The notes: generated by a model not told the origin, from the sequence alone. DNA of 64,000 nucleotides from Streptomyces aquilus (GCF_003955715.1 NZ_CP034463.1:8680001-8744000); one strand, 5' to 3'; shown: positions 35,455-45,008, counted from the stretch's first letter. Program-made: numbers and translations.

Positions 35455-36620
35455 TGCCGTCCGCGACCGGTGCCCCCGACTTCTCCCGTGGAGGACGCAC
35501 GGTCCTGCACATCGCGCAGTCCAGTGAGGGCGGGGTGGCGAGTTTCGTCGCCGCGCTGTCCGTCGGGCAGAGGGCGAGGGGCGATCGCGTGATCGTCGCC
35601 TGCCGGCCCTTCAGCCGGCTGTCACGGGCGGCCGTGGAGAACGGAGCCGAGACGATCGCGTGGGAGGCGTCCGCGGCACCCGGCCCCACCGTCGCCCGGG
35701 AGGTGGCCGCCGTGCACCGCATCGTCATCTCGATCGGCCCGGACCTGGTGCACCTTCACAGCTCCAAGGCGGGTCTCGCCGGACGGCTCGCGCTGCGCGG
35801 ATCGCTTCCCACCGTCTTCCAGCCGCACGCATGGTCCTTCGACGCGGTCTCGGGAGCCCTGCGCTGGGCCTCGGTGGAGTGGGAGCGGCTCGGGAGCAGG
35901 TGGGCGCACCAGCTGGTCTGTGTGAGCGAGGGCGAACGGGCTGAGGGGCGGGCCGCCGGAGTCACGGCCCGCTACACGGTCGTACCGAACGGAGTCGATC
36001 TCGATCACTTCGCCGCAGCCGAGACCTCCGCGCAGACCCGGGCCCGGGCCCGGCTCGGGGTACCCCCATACGCGCCGGTGGCCGTGTGCGTGGGCCGCCT
36101 CTGCCGCCAGAAGGCGCAGGACGTGCTGCTGGAAGCGTGGCCGAGGATCACGGAGAGGGTGCCCGAGGCCCAGCTGGTTCTGGTGGGGGACGGGCCCGAT
36201 CACACGGCCCTCGCGGCGCGGGCACCTGCGACCGTCCGGTTCACCGGAGACGTCGACGACCCGCTCGACTGGTATCGCGCCGCTGACCTGCTGGTGCTGC
36301 CTTCACGCTGGGAGGGAATGGCCCTCGCCCCCCTCGAAGCCATGGCGTGCTCCTGCCCCGTCGTCGTCACCGATGTGCCGGGAGCGGCGGAATCCCTGCC
36401 CGCACAGCAGCGGTCGGACGCCCTGGTGCCCCCGGAGAACCCAGGAGCGCTCGCTGCGTCCGTGGCCGGTCTCCTGGCGGATCGGGCCCGCTGCCGTCGC
36501 CGCGGCGAGCAGGCCCATGACCATGTCTGCCGCCACCACAGCGTGCACCAGGTCGTCGAGCGCATGAGTGACGTGTACGACAGGGCCTGTGCCACATGGG
36601 CCGTGCAGAAGGGTGGTTGA
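35454..36620 (+). CDS. GT4-type glycosyltransferase
   Basis: This 388-residue protein has the GT-B fold of family GT4. The N-terminal domain begins TVLHIAQSSEGGVASFVAAL with a Gly-rich loop. The C-terminal donor domain has VCVGRLCRQKAQDVLLEAW and the EX7E retaining motif in WEGMALAPLEAMACSCPVV. It adds a sugar, from a nucleotide-sugar donor with retention of configuration, to the lipid-linked intermediate. The start ATG overlaps the stop of the phosphoglycosyltransferase gene by one base, so they are coupled. It probably adds an early sugar of the repeat unit. Confidence 0.88.
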   Translation: MPSATGAPDFSRGGRTVLHIAQSSEGGVASFVAALSVGQRARGDRVIVACRPFSRLSRAAVENGAETIAWEASAAPGPTVAREVAAVHRIVISIGPDLVHLHSSKAGLAGRLALRGSLPTVFQPHAWSFDAVSGALRWASVEWERLGSRWAHQLVCVSEGERAEGRAAGVTARYTVVPNGVDLDHFAAAETSAQTRARARLGVPPYAPVAVCVGRLCRQKAQDVLLEAWPRITERVPEAQLVLVGDGPDHTALAARAPATVRFTGDVDDPLDWYRAADLLVLPSRWEGMALAPLEAMACSCPVVVTDVPGAAESLPAQQRSDALVPPENPGALAASVAGLLADRARCRRRGEQAHDHVCRHHSVHQVVERMSDVYDRACATWAVQKGG

Positions 36621-36625
36621 GTGCC

Positions 36626-37774
36626 ATGGAGCGGCGCAACGACCACCCCCGGCGCGTCCTCGTCATAGGCGAACTGGACGGTTACGCCAACAGCCTGAAG
36701 CCGGTCGCGATCGAGCACTTCCTGCGCGAACGGGGGCACGAGGTCCGGCTCGTCGACACCTACTCACTGAGCCGGGCGTCCAGCGCGGCAGGTTCCCTCG
36801 GGCGCAGACTCCCCGCCGCGCGCCCCAGGAAGATGGCCCTCTACGCGGTCGAGGCGGCGACGAAGTCGCTGACCGGGCGGTGGGGGTTCGGGCGGCGGCG
36901 GCTTTCGTACCACCTGCTGCTGGCCAATCACCGGATGCGGCGCGGCATCCTCAAGTCGTCCCTGCCCCTCGACGACTTCGACCTCGTCATCTGTGAAACG
37001 CCCCATGACGCCGACGTGTTGACCGCTGACACCGCCGCCGAGACGCTCTACGACTGCCCCACTCCGTGGGCGGACGAACTCTTCTACGAGGAGCGGCTCA
37101 CCGAGCGTCAGCACGCGAAGCTGAGGCGGCGGGAGAAAACGCTCTTCGAGGGCGTCGACCATCTCACCTTCCACTGGGAGTCGTACGCCCGCTACGCCCG
37201 AGAGCGCTACGGACTCACCGGCGACAACGTGATGGTCATGAACTTCGGTTGCACTCTCGCGGCCGAGCGGGCTCGATTCCGCAGGCCACCGCGTGTGGTG
37301 TATCTCGGCTCCCTGGGATCCCGGTTCATCGACCTGCCTCTTCTCGCCCGGCTGGCCCGCGCATACCCGTACATCGATGTCTACGGCGGACCGGCGCCGG
37401 ATCCGCGACTGGGCCTGAACTACCTCGGCCACACCTCGCCGGACATCCTGAGCGGGTACCAGCTGGGGCTGATCACCTGCACCGACGACCCACTGCGCCG
37501 GGCGGGATTCTCCGCGAAGCACCTGGAATACCTCGCCGCCGGACTTCCCGTTCTGGTGCCCGCGTGGCGGCGTCATCTGGAAAACCTGCGCGGATCCGTC
37601 GTCTACACCGAGCGGACCTTCGGCTCGGTGATCGGCAGCCTGACCGACGAGCGGCGGTGGCGAGAACTCAGCGACGAAGCGTATGCCCAAGCGAGGCAAC
37701 TCACCTGGGACATCGTCCTTCGCCCGCTGGAAGACCTCCTCGAAGACATCCCGGTCCACCGACAAGCGTGGTGA
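36626..37774 (+). CDS. Glycosyltransferase-like protein (GT-B fold)
   Basis: The 382-residue protein looks like a GT-B enzyme with weaker motifs than the preceding gene. It has VLVIGELDGYANSLKPVAIEHFL at the N terminus and a middle region with LYDCPTPWADELFYEERL. A donor-domain segment SAKHLEYLAAGLPVLVPAW, similar to the ends of GT4/GT1-type enzymes, comes later. It lacks an obvious EX7E pair, so the catalytic family is uncertain. The start at ATG 36626 is five bases after the previous stop. Its role is probably addition of one sugar of the repeat unit. Confidence 0.75.
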   Translation: MERRNDHPRRVLVIGELDGYANSLKPVAIEHFLRERGHEVRLVDTYSLSRASSAAGSLGRRLPAARPRKMALYAVEAATKSLTGRWGFGRRRLSYHLLLANHRMRRGILKSSLPLDDFDLVICETPHDADVLTADTAAETLYDCPTPWADELFYEERLTERQHAKLRRREKTLFEGVDHLTFHWESYARYARERYGLTGDNVMVMNFGCTLAAERARFRRPPRVVYLGSLGSRFIDLPLLARLARAYPYIDVYGGPAPDPRLGLNYLGHTSPDILSGYQLGLITCTDDPLRRAGFSAKHLEYLAAGLPVLVPAWRRHLENLRGSVVYTERTFGSVIGSLTDERRWRELSDEAYAQARQLTWDIVLRPLEDLLEDIPVHRQAW

Positions 37775-37783
37775 AGGAGCGAC

Positions 37784-39271
37784 ATGGACCTCAGAGCGTA
37801 TTTCCGGATGTTCCTCAGGCACTGGGTCGCCATCGTGCTGCTCGCCGCTCTCGGTGCGGCGGGAGGTGCCGCCGTCGCCTGGCTGAAGGATCCGTCGTAC
37901 GCCGCCAAGACCGAGATGATCGTGACGGTCGGCAACCCGGGATCCGATCTCGCCCAGGCATACCAGGGCGCGCTGTTCGCCGAGGAGCGTGCCCAGTCCT
38001 ACTCGACCCTGATCACCAGTGAGCAGGTACTCGAAGCGCTCATAGACGAGTTGGGACTGCCCTACTCGGTCGACACCCTCCGGTCCCGGATCACCGCGTC
38101 CAACCCGGCGAGCACAGCGATCATCAAGGTCACCGTCGAGGACAGGTCGGCACAGCGGGCGACTGAGATCGCCGAGTCCATCGGGCCCGTGTTCGCCGAT
38201 GTCGTGGTCGCGACCGACGACACCGACAACGCGACGGGCGCCGCTGGCGGCCACCCCGACGTCGGGGTGGAGGCGCTCCAGCCCGAGCGGGCACCGGCCC
38301 AACTGGTGCCGCAGCACAGGGCCCTGGATGTCGTACTGGGACTGGTCGTCGGGCTCGTCCTGGGCATCGGATGGGCGGTGATCCGTGAGATCACCGACCG
38401 GCGGGTGCACGATGCCGAGGACGTGGCCAGAGCCTCGGACATCCCGGTGCTCGGTGTCGTTCCCGGCGCCGGAGAACGCCGGAGGAAGGCTGCGCCGCAG
38501 GACGCACGCCGCTCGCTGCCGGTGGTCGAGGACTACAGGCTGGCGGCCGTCAGCCTTCGGTCGGCCGGCGCCGGCGGCGTCTACGCGGTGACGGCACCGA
38601 GGGACGGCGGGGAGGTGGCCACTACCGCTGTGGGCATCGCGATCGCCGTTGCGCAGGGCGGGGACTCCGTCATCCTGGTCGACACCGATCTCCACTCGAC
38701 GCGCCTCGCCAAGGCGTTGGGCCTTCCTGGAGCGGCCGGTCTCAAAGACGCGCTGAACGGCCGGGTCGCGCTCGACCGCGCCCTCCGCCAGTGGCGCGAG
38801 GGCCTGCCGCTGCGCGTACTCGCCGACAGCAGGCCGGACGACGGGACCCGTGACACGGTGGTGCTTCAGGAACGGGCACTCGACGCGCTGTGCGAGGAGC
38901 TCGGACATCGTGCGGACGTCGTGGTCCTCGCCGCACCTCCCGTGCTGACGCGGGCCGATGCCGCCGTCGTCGCGCGCGTGGCCGGGCAGGCGTTGATCGT
39001 GATCAGGGCGAAGGTGACCCGCGGCGACGAACTCGACGCGTCCGTACTGAGCTTGCGGGCGCACGGCGTGACCGTGGTGGGCGCCGTCCTCAGCGATCCC
39101 GCCCGCCGAACCACCCCGAACTGGTCCGCCCACCGGGAGCAGACGCCGACCGACGCCCATGAGGGCCGGCGCAGCGCATCGCCGGTCACGTCCCTCGGGG
39201 CAGACCGTTCACCCGCTGAACCACGGGATGGAAGACACGGTGACCATCTGGCTTCGCCAACTCGGCGGTGA
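37784..39271 (+). CDS. Wzz/BY-kinase-like chain-length protein with degenerate nucleotide site
   Basis: The 495-residue protein has an N-terminal Wzz layout: helix at about residues 14-35, an extracytoplasmic region, and a second helix near 185-205. A cytoplasmic domain follows that resembles tyrosine autokinases (Wzc/CpsD). The Walker A position reads APRDGGEVATTAV and has no GKS/T; the Walker A' aspartates are partly kept in VILVDTDLHSTRLAKAL. The C-terminal tail is Arg/Ser/Pro rich and holds no Tyr cluster. It probably still sets chain length but may lack kinase activity. It overlaps the 3' end of the antisense unknown gene at 39186 by 86 bases. Confidence 0.8.
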   Translation: MDLRAYFRMFLRHWVAIVLLAALGAAGGAAVAWLKDPSYAAKTEMIVTVGNPGSDLAQAYQGALFAEERAQSYSTLITSEQVLEALIDELGLPYSVDTLRSRITASNPASTAIIKVTVEDRSAQRATEIAESIGPVFADVVVATDDTDNATGAAGGHPDVGVEALQPERAPAQLVPQHRALDVVLGLVVGLVLGIGWAVIREITDRRVHDAEDVARASDIPVLGVVPGAGERRRKAAPQDARRSLPVVEDYRLAAVSLRSAGAGGVYAVTAPRDGGEVATTAVGIAIAVAQGGDSVILVDTDLHSTRLAKALGLPGAAGLKDALNGRVALDRALRQWREGLPLRVLADSRPDDGTRDTVVLQERALDALCEELGHRADVVVLAAPPVLTRADAAVVARVAGQALIVIRAKVTRGDELDASVLSLRAHGVTVVGAVLSDPARRTTPNWSAHREQTPTDAHEGRRSASPVTSLGADRSPAEPRDGRHGDHLASPTRR

Positions 39272-39983
39272 TGGTGGCCGGTTCGATGGGCGGCCCGCCG
39301 AGGTTGAAGAACCGGTCGAGGCCCGGGTCGTTCCGGCGCCAGAACCCGGTGTCCGTCACCGGGTGGCCCAGCAACTGCGCGAACAGCGGCATCCGCAGTT
39401 CCTCGATGCACAGGTCCGGGGGATCGGCGGCGGCGTAATCCTCAAGGAAGGCCCTCGGGAAACATACGCCCCCGCCGATGCAGGCGTGCGGGACGCCGTC
39501 GTAGCCGTAGCGGTCGCGGGCATGAGCGAGCAACTCGCTCCACTGGCGTGCCTCTTCCGGTTCGCTGATCCAGCGCCAGTCGGCATCGACCTCGGAGAGC
39601 GGAACATGGGCGGTCAGTCCCAGCGACTGGGGCGGCACATGCGCATAGGCGCGGTCGAGCCGCTCGGTGAGCAACAGATCCCACTGGACGACGTGGGCGA
39701 CGTCGAAGGTCTCGTGCCGACCCACCTCGCGGAACCAGTCCAGAACGACCAGATCGCAGTTCTTCCAATTGAAGTAACCGGAATGGCGGGACGTGTACAG
39801 ACTGTCAAGCCCCACGAGTCTTTCACTCGTCAGCCGAAGCACCCTTTGACGGGGCCCGGCAGGCGTGCCGAGAATTCCGTGGATGGCGATTCCTGGGTTG
39901 AGTCGGCGGAGCATGTCCACGTTGGCTCTGCAAACCAGCGGACTGTGATGGAACTGGAAAACGACCACCCGCTCGATTGCCAT
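39186..39983 (-). CDS. Conserved-looking protein of unknown function within the EPS cluster
   Basis: The 265-residue protein starts MAIERVVVFQFHHSPLVCRANVDML and has motifs such as LNPGIAIHGILG, YFNWKNCDLVVLDWFRE, VVQWDLLLTERLDR and CFPRAFLEDY. The pattern of an N-terminal Rossmann-like strand, a DxxxxD-like mid part and an FGG-like end suggests a GT-A-like glycosyltransferase, but I cannot confirm it. It is transcribed opposite to the surrounding genes and overlaps the Wzz-like gene tail. The start ATG at 39983 is 70 bases from the divergent GT8-like gene. Confidence 0.6.
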   Translation of the reverse strand: MAIERVVVFQFHHSPLVCRANVDMLRRLNPGIAIHGILGTPAGPRQRVLRLTSERLVGLDSLYTSRHSGYFNWKNCDLVVLDWFREVGRHETFDVAHVVQWDLLLTERLDRAYAHVPPQSLGLTAHVPLSEVDADWRWISEPEEARQWSELLAHARDRYGYDGVPHACIGGGVCFPRAFLEDYAAADPPDLCIEELRMPLFAQLLGHPVTDTGFWRRNDPGLDRFFNLGGPPIEPATITAELAKPDGHRVFHPVVQRVNGLPRGT

Positions 39984-40053
39984 GGAACCAGGCTAGCCCG
40001 AAGCGACAAGGGGCGCGACACGCATTACCATGACAGGAAGAAAGGGACGGACG

Positions 40054-41055
40054 ATGGATGTCTCTATCGCGCCCGAATCGGACACCGCTTTCTACTCCGT
40101 CTCCGATCGGAGATTCTTTCCCGGCCTCGTCGCGCTGCTGAACTCACTCCGCCTGGTGGGTCACGATGAGCCGCTCATCGTGGTGGATGCCGGGCTCACC
40201 CCCGGCCAGCGAGAACTCCTTGCCGATCACGTCGAGTTGCTCCGGGCCCCCGCTTCGGAACAGCACCCGGTCTTTCTCGCCCCGGCGGGTCCGGTGCAGC
40301 GCCCGTCCCAAGTCGCGATCCTGATCGACGCGGATATCATCGTCACCAGACATCTCTCCGAACTCGTCGAAGCGGCAGGGGCGGGCCGTGTCGTGGGTTT
40401 CGTGAACGATCCGCCCAACGACGTCCGTTTCCACCCCGAGTGGGGTCCCGCTCTCGGCCTCGGCCCACTACGCCGACAGCCATATCTCAACGCGGGTTTC
40501 GTAGCGTTCCCCGCTGCGCTGAGCAGCCGGCTGCTGCCTGAGTGGACCGAGGGGCAGAACGCGATCGGCGTGGAGGGCACGCGATATGGGCGGGGGTCCT
40601 TGGAAGACCCCTTCTATTTCGCCGACCAGGACGTGCTCAACGCGATACTCGCCGCCCGGTTCGGATCCGGCGAACTGCTCTTCCTGGAGCACCGACTTGC
40701 CCCGCATCCGCCGTTTCGAGGGGTGAGCCTCGTCGATGAACGGACCCTCGCCTGTCGGTACGGCGACGGCGCCGAGCCGTACCTGCTCCATCACGTACTC
40801 GCGAAGCCATGGCTGAAGGCGACGCCCAACACGGTGTACTCGACGCTGCTGAGCCGACTGCTCCTGGCACCGGATGTGACGCTCCGTCTGGATCCCGGGC
40901 AACTGCCGCTTCGGCTGCGCCAGGGCTGGGCCGCCGCCGCCGACCGTCGCCGTGCGGGTACGGCCGCCTTCGTCCGCGACAACGGCAGACGCCAACTGGG
41001 CAGGTTCCGGATCCGGTCGCGACTGGCTCGCCTGGGCATGCGGCATGCGGCATGA
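40054..41055 (+). CDS. GT8-like glycosyltransferase
   Basis: The 333-residue protein resembles GT-A fold retaining enzymes. It opens with TAFYSVSDRRFFPGLVALLNSL and PLIVVDAGLT, has the metal-binding DxD as LIDADIIVTRHLSEL, and a conserved PYLNAGFVAFPA and YFADQDVLNAIL in the second half. It adds a sugar with retention, probably to the growing repeat unit. ATG 40054 follows AAAGGGA, with ATG 40030 an alternative. The end overlaps the Wzx start by 11 bases. Confidence 0.82.
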   Translation: MDVSIAPESDTAFYSVSDRRFFPGLVALLNSLRLVGHDEPLIVVDAGLTPGQRELLADHVELLRAPASEQHPVFLAPAGPVQRPSQVAILIDADIIVTRHLSELVEAAGAGRVVGFVNDPPNDVRFHPEWGPALGLGPLRRQPYLNAGFVAFPAALSSRLLPEWTEGQNAIGVEGTRYGRGSLEDPFYFADQDVLNAILAARFGSGELLFLEHRLAPHPPFRGVSLVDERTLACRYGDGAEPYLLHHVLAKPWLKATPNTVYSTLLSRLLLAPDVTLRLDPGQLPLRLRQGWAAAADRRRAGTAAFVRDNGRRQLGRFRIRSRLARLGMRHAA

Positions 41056-42547
41056 GTCCAGGCCCGGCTCCGACGAACCTCAGGAGCAAGTCGACCTCAC
41101 GCGAGCCGAACTGGCGGACCGCGCGAACGCCGGGGTGATCGTCGTCGCCACGCGGGGCGCACTCATCATGCTCCTCGCGCTCGCGGGAAACATCGTCGTC
41201 GCCCGGCTGCTCGACCCACGGGATTTCGGCGTGGTCGCGATCGGCATGTCGTTCGTGCTCTTCGCCGGGATGCTGTCCCAGGGCGGCCTCGGCATCGGCC
41301 TCATCCGACGGGCCGAGCCGCCGACCCCCGCCGAACTCGGCGCGTTGACCGCCCTCCAGACCACCGTGACCGGTGTGATGGTCGTGGCCGCCGTCGCTGC
41401 CGCGCCGTCCTTCGGCCGGGTCGGCTGGGTCACGGCGGTCATGATGACGTCCCTGCCGTTCGCCGCGCTTCAACTGCCGGGCCGGATCCTGCTGGAGCGG
41501 GCTCTGCTCTTTCGCCGCCTGGTGGTCGTGGAAGTGGCGGAGGTGACCTTCTACCAGGCATGGGCTGTGGGCACCGTGCTCGCCGGCTTCGGCGTCTGGG
41601 GCCTGGCGACGGCGACCGTCGTGCGCGCCCTGGCCGGTGGCATCGCCATGGCCTGGGCCTGCCCCGAGGGCCTGGTACGGCCCCGGCCGTCCTTCCGTCT
41701 GATCAAGCCGCTGCTGGGCTTCGGCCTGCGCTTCCAGGCGGTTGACGCCACCTTGCTGGTGCGTGGCCAGGCGCTCAACGCCTCCGTCGCGGCGATCAGC
41801 GGTCTTGCGACGCTCGGTCTCTGGGTCCTCGCCCAACGGCTGATGCAGGTCCCCGACCTCATCTTTCAGGCACTGTGGCGGGTCTCGTTCCCCACCATGT
41901 CCCGGCTGGTCTCGCAGAAGGAGAACGTCGTTCCTCTGATGGAGCGGGCGCTGGGCATCGCAGCAGTGGGCACGGGCTTCGTCCTCACCGGCCTCACCGC
42001 TGCCGCTCCCGGGCTGGTGCCCGGGGTCTTCGGAGAGCAGTGGACCGAGGCGAGCACGATCATCCCGGGAGCGTCTCTCGCGCTGGCGATCGGCGGCTGC
42101 GTCTCGGTGGCCACGCAGGGCTACCTCTACGCGGTGGGCGACGCCACGGCGGTGCTGCGGGCGACCCTTGTGCAGACCGTCCTCTGGTTCGCGGTGACGC
42201 TGCCGCTGCTTCCCGTCATCGGCCCGGTGTCCATCGGGATCGGCTGGGGTGCGTCCGCGGCGGTGGAGGCGGTGGTCCTGGGCAGGGCGGCGACTCGGCG
42301 GATCAACGTGCGACTGGTCCGCCCTCTGCTCGTCCCCGTCTCGGTGGGGATCTGTTCGGCCGCGGCAGGGTGGATGATCGCGCTGCGGGAAGGCGCCGAC
42401 CTGCGGTCGGGATGCCTGGGCGGCGGATCCGCCCTGTGCCTGTTCGTCCTCGGCATGGCCGTGTTCGACCGTCAACTGCTGGCGGACACCTGGCGGTTCG
42501 CCGCCGCTGCCACGCGCGCCGCCGCCCGGCGTCAGCACCGCAGGTGA
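41045..42547 (+). CDS. Wzx-type polysaccharide flippase
   Basis: The 500-residue protein is a MATE/MOP-superfamily exporter with about 12-14 membrane helices. It moves the lipid-linked repeat unit across the membrane. Visible segments include VVATRGALIMLLALAGNIVVARLLDPRDFGVVAIG near the N terminus and LWVLAQRLMQVPDLIFQALWRVSFPTMSRL in the middle, both typical of Wzx. ATG 41045 overlaps the GT8-like gene end. The 3' end overlaps the convergent Wzy gene by 16 bases. Together they form a Wzx/Wzy-dependent system with the phosphoglycosyltransferase and the Wzz-like protein. Confidence 0.9.
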   Translation: MRHESRPGSDEPQEQVDLTRAELADRANAGVIVVATRGALIMLLALAGNIVVARLLDPRDFGVVAIGMSFVLFAGMLSQGGLGIGLIRRAEPPTPAELGALTALQTTVTGVMVVAAVAAAPSFGRVGWVTAVMMTSLPFAALQLPGRILLERALLFRRLVVVEVAEVTFYQAWAVGTVLAGFGVWGLATATVVRALAGGIAMAWACPEGLVRPRPSFRLIKPLLGFGLRFQAVDATLLVRGQALNASVAAISGLATLGLWVLAQRLMQVPDLIFQALWRVSFPTMSRLVSQKENVVPLMERALGIAAVGTGFVLTGLTAAAPGLVPGVFGEQWTEASTIIPGASLALAIGGCVSVATQGYLYAVGDATAVLRATLVQTVLWFAVTLPLLPVIGPVSIGIGWGASAAVEAVVLGRAATRRINVRLVRPLLVPVSVGICSAAAGWMIALREGADLRSGCLGGGSALCLFVLGMAVFDRQLLADTWRFAAAATRAAARRQHRR

Positions 42548-43989
42548 GGTTCCTGCGCGTCGCAGGCGCGCGCGAGAGCGGTGACCAGTCCGATCGACAG
42601 GTAGAAGATCAGCCTTAGGTCGGTGCCCTCGAAGCTCGATTCGGTGACGAAGATGAGCAGTTGGGCGAGCAGGGCGAAACCGATGACCCGATTGACGCCA
42701 CCGAGCCGCCAACGGGAGAAGAAGAAGAGCGCCACGCCCACGAGCGACAAGGAGACCAGCAGCCCCAGCGGCAGGCCGAAGTACACCACCTGCTGGAGAT
42801 AGGTGTTGTGGACGCCGATGGCCAGATAGGGATCGTGATCGGGTGTCACACCGCCCCCGAAGCCGAGGACGGGCCGCTCGGCGACTTTGGCCATGGCCTT
42901 CTCCGCGAGATCCGACCGCATGAAGACGTTGGAACCGCTGAACCGGTCGCCGAAGAACTCACGTGTGGAGGGATTGAACTGCTGCAGCAGCGCCACTCCC
43001 GCGACCGCGACCGCCACCGCGGTGAGTGTTGTGCCCAGTGTGCGGCGCTCGATCCGGTGCGTGCGGACGACACCGCCCAGCGCGGCGAGCAGCGCCATGA
43101 TGAGCAGGGCGAGCATGACACCCCGCGACAGGGTGAGCACCACGGCGATGAGCGTGATGCAGCCCGCCCTGGTGAAGCGGCGGTCGTGGTGCTTGTGGCC
43201 CCAGTAGAAGAGAACGGGCACGAAGAACGCCAGCACGGTCGCCAGGTTGTTCGACCTGCCGATCACCGGATGTGAGAGCCGGCTGTAGTACGACAGGTAG
43301 TCGCCCGACGTGGGGTCGAGACCAGGTTGCGCCGGAGCGAATCCCGGGGTGTGCAGCAGCAGGAGCACCGCCGGGACGATGACCAGGTAGCTGTACCGCT
43401 TGATGTAGGTCATCACCCGACTCGGCGGCACCCCTTCCAGCTCTCGCACCACGAAGAGATAAGCGACGATCCCCTCCAGGTAGACGAGGGTGGTGCGCAG
43501 TGTGGCCGCCATGTCCTGGGACCACGTCAGCGACAGGCAGCACACCAGCAGCGGGACACACAGCAGGCCGAACAGCCGCGGGTAGCCGATGTTCAACGGC
43601 CGCACGGCACAGTCGAGGGCGAGCGTCACCGCCGCGACGAGGAGCAGGACATCCAGGACGGACATCGAGCGGATGACGGAGTTGGGACCCAGGGTGCGGA
43701 TCGGCATGGCGGCGGCGAGAAGCACCAGCATCAGAGCGATACGGTGCCCCCCGGCCGCACGCCCTGGCTTCGGCGACCTCGGCACCGGCCCGGTACCGGC
43801 TCGTCCCCTGAGCCGGACCGGACGGTGACCGGGTCGCTGCCCGGCCGGACCGTGTACGGGGGGCCGGTGGTCCGCGCCCCTCGTCCGCGGCCGGATCCTC
43901 CTGACCACCTCGGCTCCGGCGGCCGTGCTCATCAGGGCGACCACCAGCACGGTCACTCCTCGGTAGTTGAGATGGGGCCGGGTGGTCAC
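42532..43989 (-). CDS. Wzy-like polymerase/O-antigen ligase
   Basis: The 485-residue protein has about 12 membrane helices and a large extracellular loop with HPVIGRSNNLATVLAFFVP and RPVLGFGGGVTPDHDPYLAIGVHNTYLQQVVYFG. This is the Wzy/WaaL ligase pattern, with conserved His and Arg residues. It would polymerise flipped repeat units on the outer face of the membrane. The GTG start at 43989 overlaps the preceding methyltransferase stop (GTGA), so the two are coupled. It is transcribed toward the Wzx gene. The N-terminal roughly 90 residues are Arg-rich and the exact start is uncertain. Confidence 0.85.
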   Translation of the reverse strand: MTTRPHLNYRGVTVLVVALMSTAAGAEVVRRIRPRTRGADHRPPVHGPAGQRPGHRPVRLRGRAGTGPVPRSPKPGRAAGGHRIALMLVLLAAAMPIRTLGPNSVIRSMSVLDVLLLVAAVTLALDCAVRPLNIGYPRLFGLLCVPLLVCCLSLTWSQDMAATLRTTLVYLEGIVAYLFVVRELEGVPPSRVMTYIKRYSYLVIVPAVLLLLHTPGFAPAQPGLDPTSGDYLSYYSRLSHPVIGRSNNLATVLAFFVPVLFYWGHKHHDRRFTRAGCITLIAVVLTLSRGVMLALLIMALLAALGGVVRTHRIERRTLGTTLTAVAVAVAGVALLQQFNPSTREFFGDRFSGSNVFMRSDLAEKAMAKVAERPVLGFGGGVTPDHDPYLAIGVHNTYLQQVVYFGLPLGLLVSLSLVGVALFFFSRWRLGGVNRVIGFALLAQLLIFVTESSFEGTDLRLIFYLSIGLVTALARACDAQEPHLRC

Positions 43990-45008
43990 GGCGATCCGGC
44001 TCTCGCTGACGTCCGGCGGCGGCGCTGCCGGGGCCTGCCGGTCTGCGCGCCGCGGTAGTACTCGACGATCTCCTCGGGCGACATGACACGATCCCTCTTG
44101 CGACCCAGGAAGTAGAACGCCGACGCGTTGTCGGCCTGATGGCTCGGCGGGACGAGAGTGTCCAGAAGGCGCAGCCAGAAGAACGCGGCGCGGGCCAGCC
44201 GTCCGGCGGTCGTGGAGCGGGTCAGCCCGCGCACCAGGTAGTCGACGCTCCAGAGCAGTTGGGTGCCGGGACCCGCGACCGATCCGGCGTCGAGTTCCTC
44301 GAAGCGCCGGAAGAGATAGCGGTGGCCGCTCGCTGTGAAACGGAGGAAGTCGTAGGCCCCGGCGTGCACTTGCTGCAGGAACGGAGTCTCGGCGTACACG
44401 AGTCCGCCGTCCCTGAGCACGCGGTGGATCTCGGCGACGACCCGGCTGGGGTCGAGTACATGCTCCAGGACCGCCTGGACCAGCACGGCGTCCGCGCTCC
44501 GGTCGGCCAGCGGGATCTGGTGGGCGTCCGCCACGAACTGGGTGTGCGGACTGCCGACGATGTCGAAGCCGACCACCTGGACCCGAGGATCGGTGTACGC
44601 GGAGGCCACGCCGTTGCCGATGGTTCCGCCGCCCACGACGAGCAGCAGGGGGGAGCGGCCGGGCAGCGACTCCAGCAGGCGGTCGAGGTTGCGTGCCGCC
44701 ACCCGGTTGAGCGGTCGCCACAGCCCGCGCAGCGCGGTCGGCAGCCGTTCTATCGCGGGGGCGGGAATCTCGCCGCGCAGGACGGTACCGGCTCGCTCTG
44801 TCGCCAGGACCAGTTCGTCACGGCGCAGGACGCTGCACTCGAAGTCGACGAGCAGGGGCCAGTTCCCCACCACGGGAAAGGCGTCACGGGAGTGGTGCGG
44901 ACAGGTCGGTGACGTGCAGCGCAGCGTGCCGGCCTCGTTCGCCAGCGCTGATCGACAGCGCGGACATCTCAGAAACGGGCTGATGCGGTCCAGGGTCGCC
45001 AAGGCCAT
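43986..45008 (-). CDS. SAM-dependent methyltransferase with zinc-finger N terminus
   Basis: The 340-residue protein begins with a CxxC...C...C ribbon (LRCPRCRSALANEAGTLRCTSPTC, residues 13-37) similar to Trm112-like domains. A class I methyltransferase follows, with LLLVVGGGTIGNG as SAM motif I, VVGFDI, and VLVQAVLEHVLDPSRVVAEIHRVLRDGG. It probably methylates a sugar of the polysaccharide or the polymer end. ATG 45008 is used. The gene diverges from the glycosyltransferase at 45137 across a gap holding a shared palindrome, and is coupled to the Wzy-like gene downstream. Confidence 0.85.
   Translation of the reverse strand: MALATLDRISPFLRCPRCRSALANEAGTLRCTSPTCPHHSRDAFPVVGNWPLLVDFECSVLRRDELVLATERAGTVLRGEIPAPAIERLPTALRGLWRPLNRVAARNLDRLLESLPGRSPLLLVVGGGTIGNGVASAYTDPRVQVVGFDIVGSPHTQFVADAHQIPLADRSADAVLVQAVLEHVLDPSRVVAEIHRVLRDGGLVYAETPFLQQVHAGAYDFLRFTASGHRYLFRRFEELDAGSVAGPGTQLLWSVDYLVRGLTRSTTAGRLARAAFFWLRLLDTLVPPSHQADNASAFYFLGRKRDRVMSPEEIVEYYRGAQTGRPRQRRRRTSARAGSP

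Noticed and set aside
36764..39160. A 798-codon open frame on the minus strand
   Set aside because: It lies opposite the glycosyltransferase and Wzz-like genes, which have clear motifs; its translation shows no family features.
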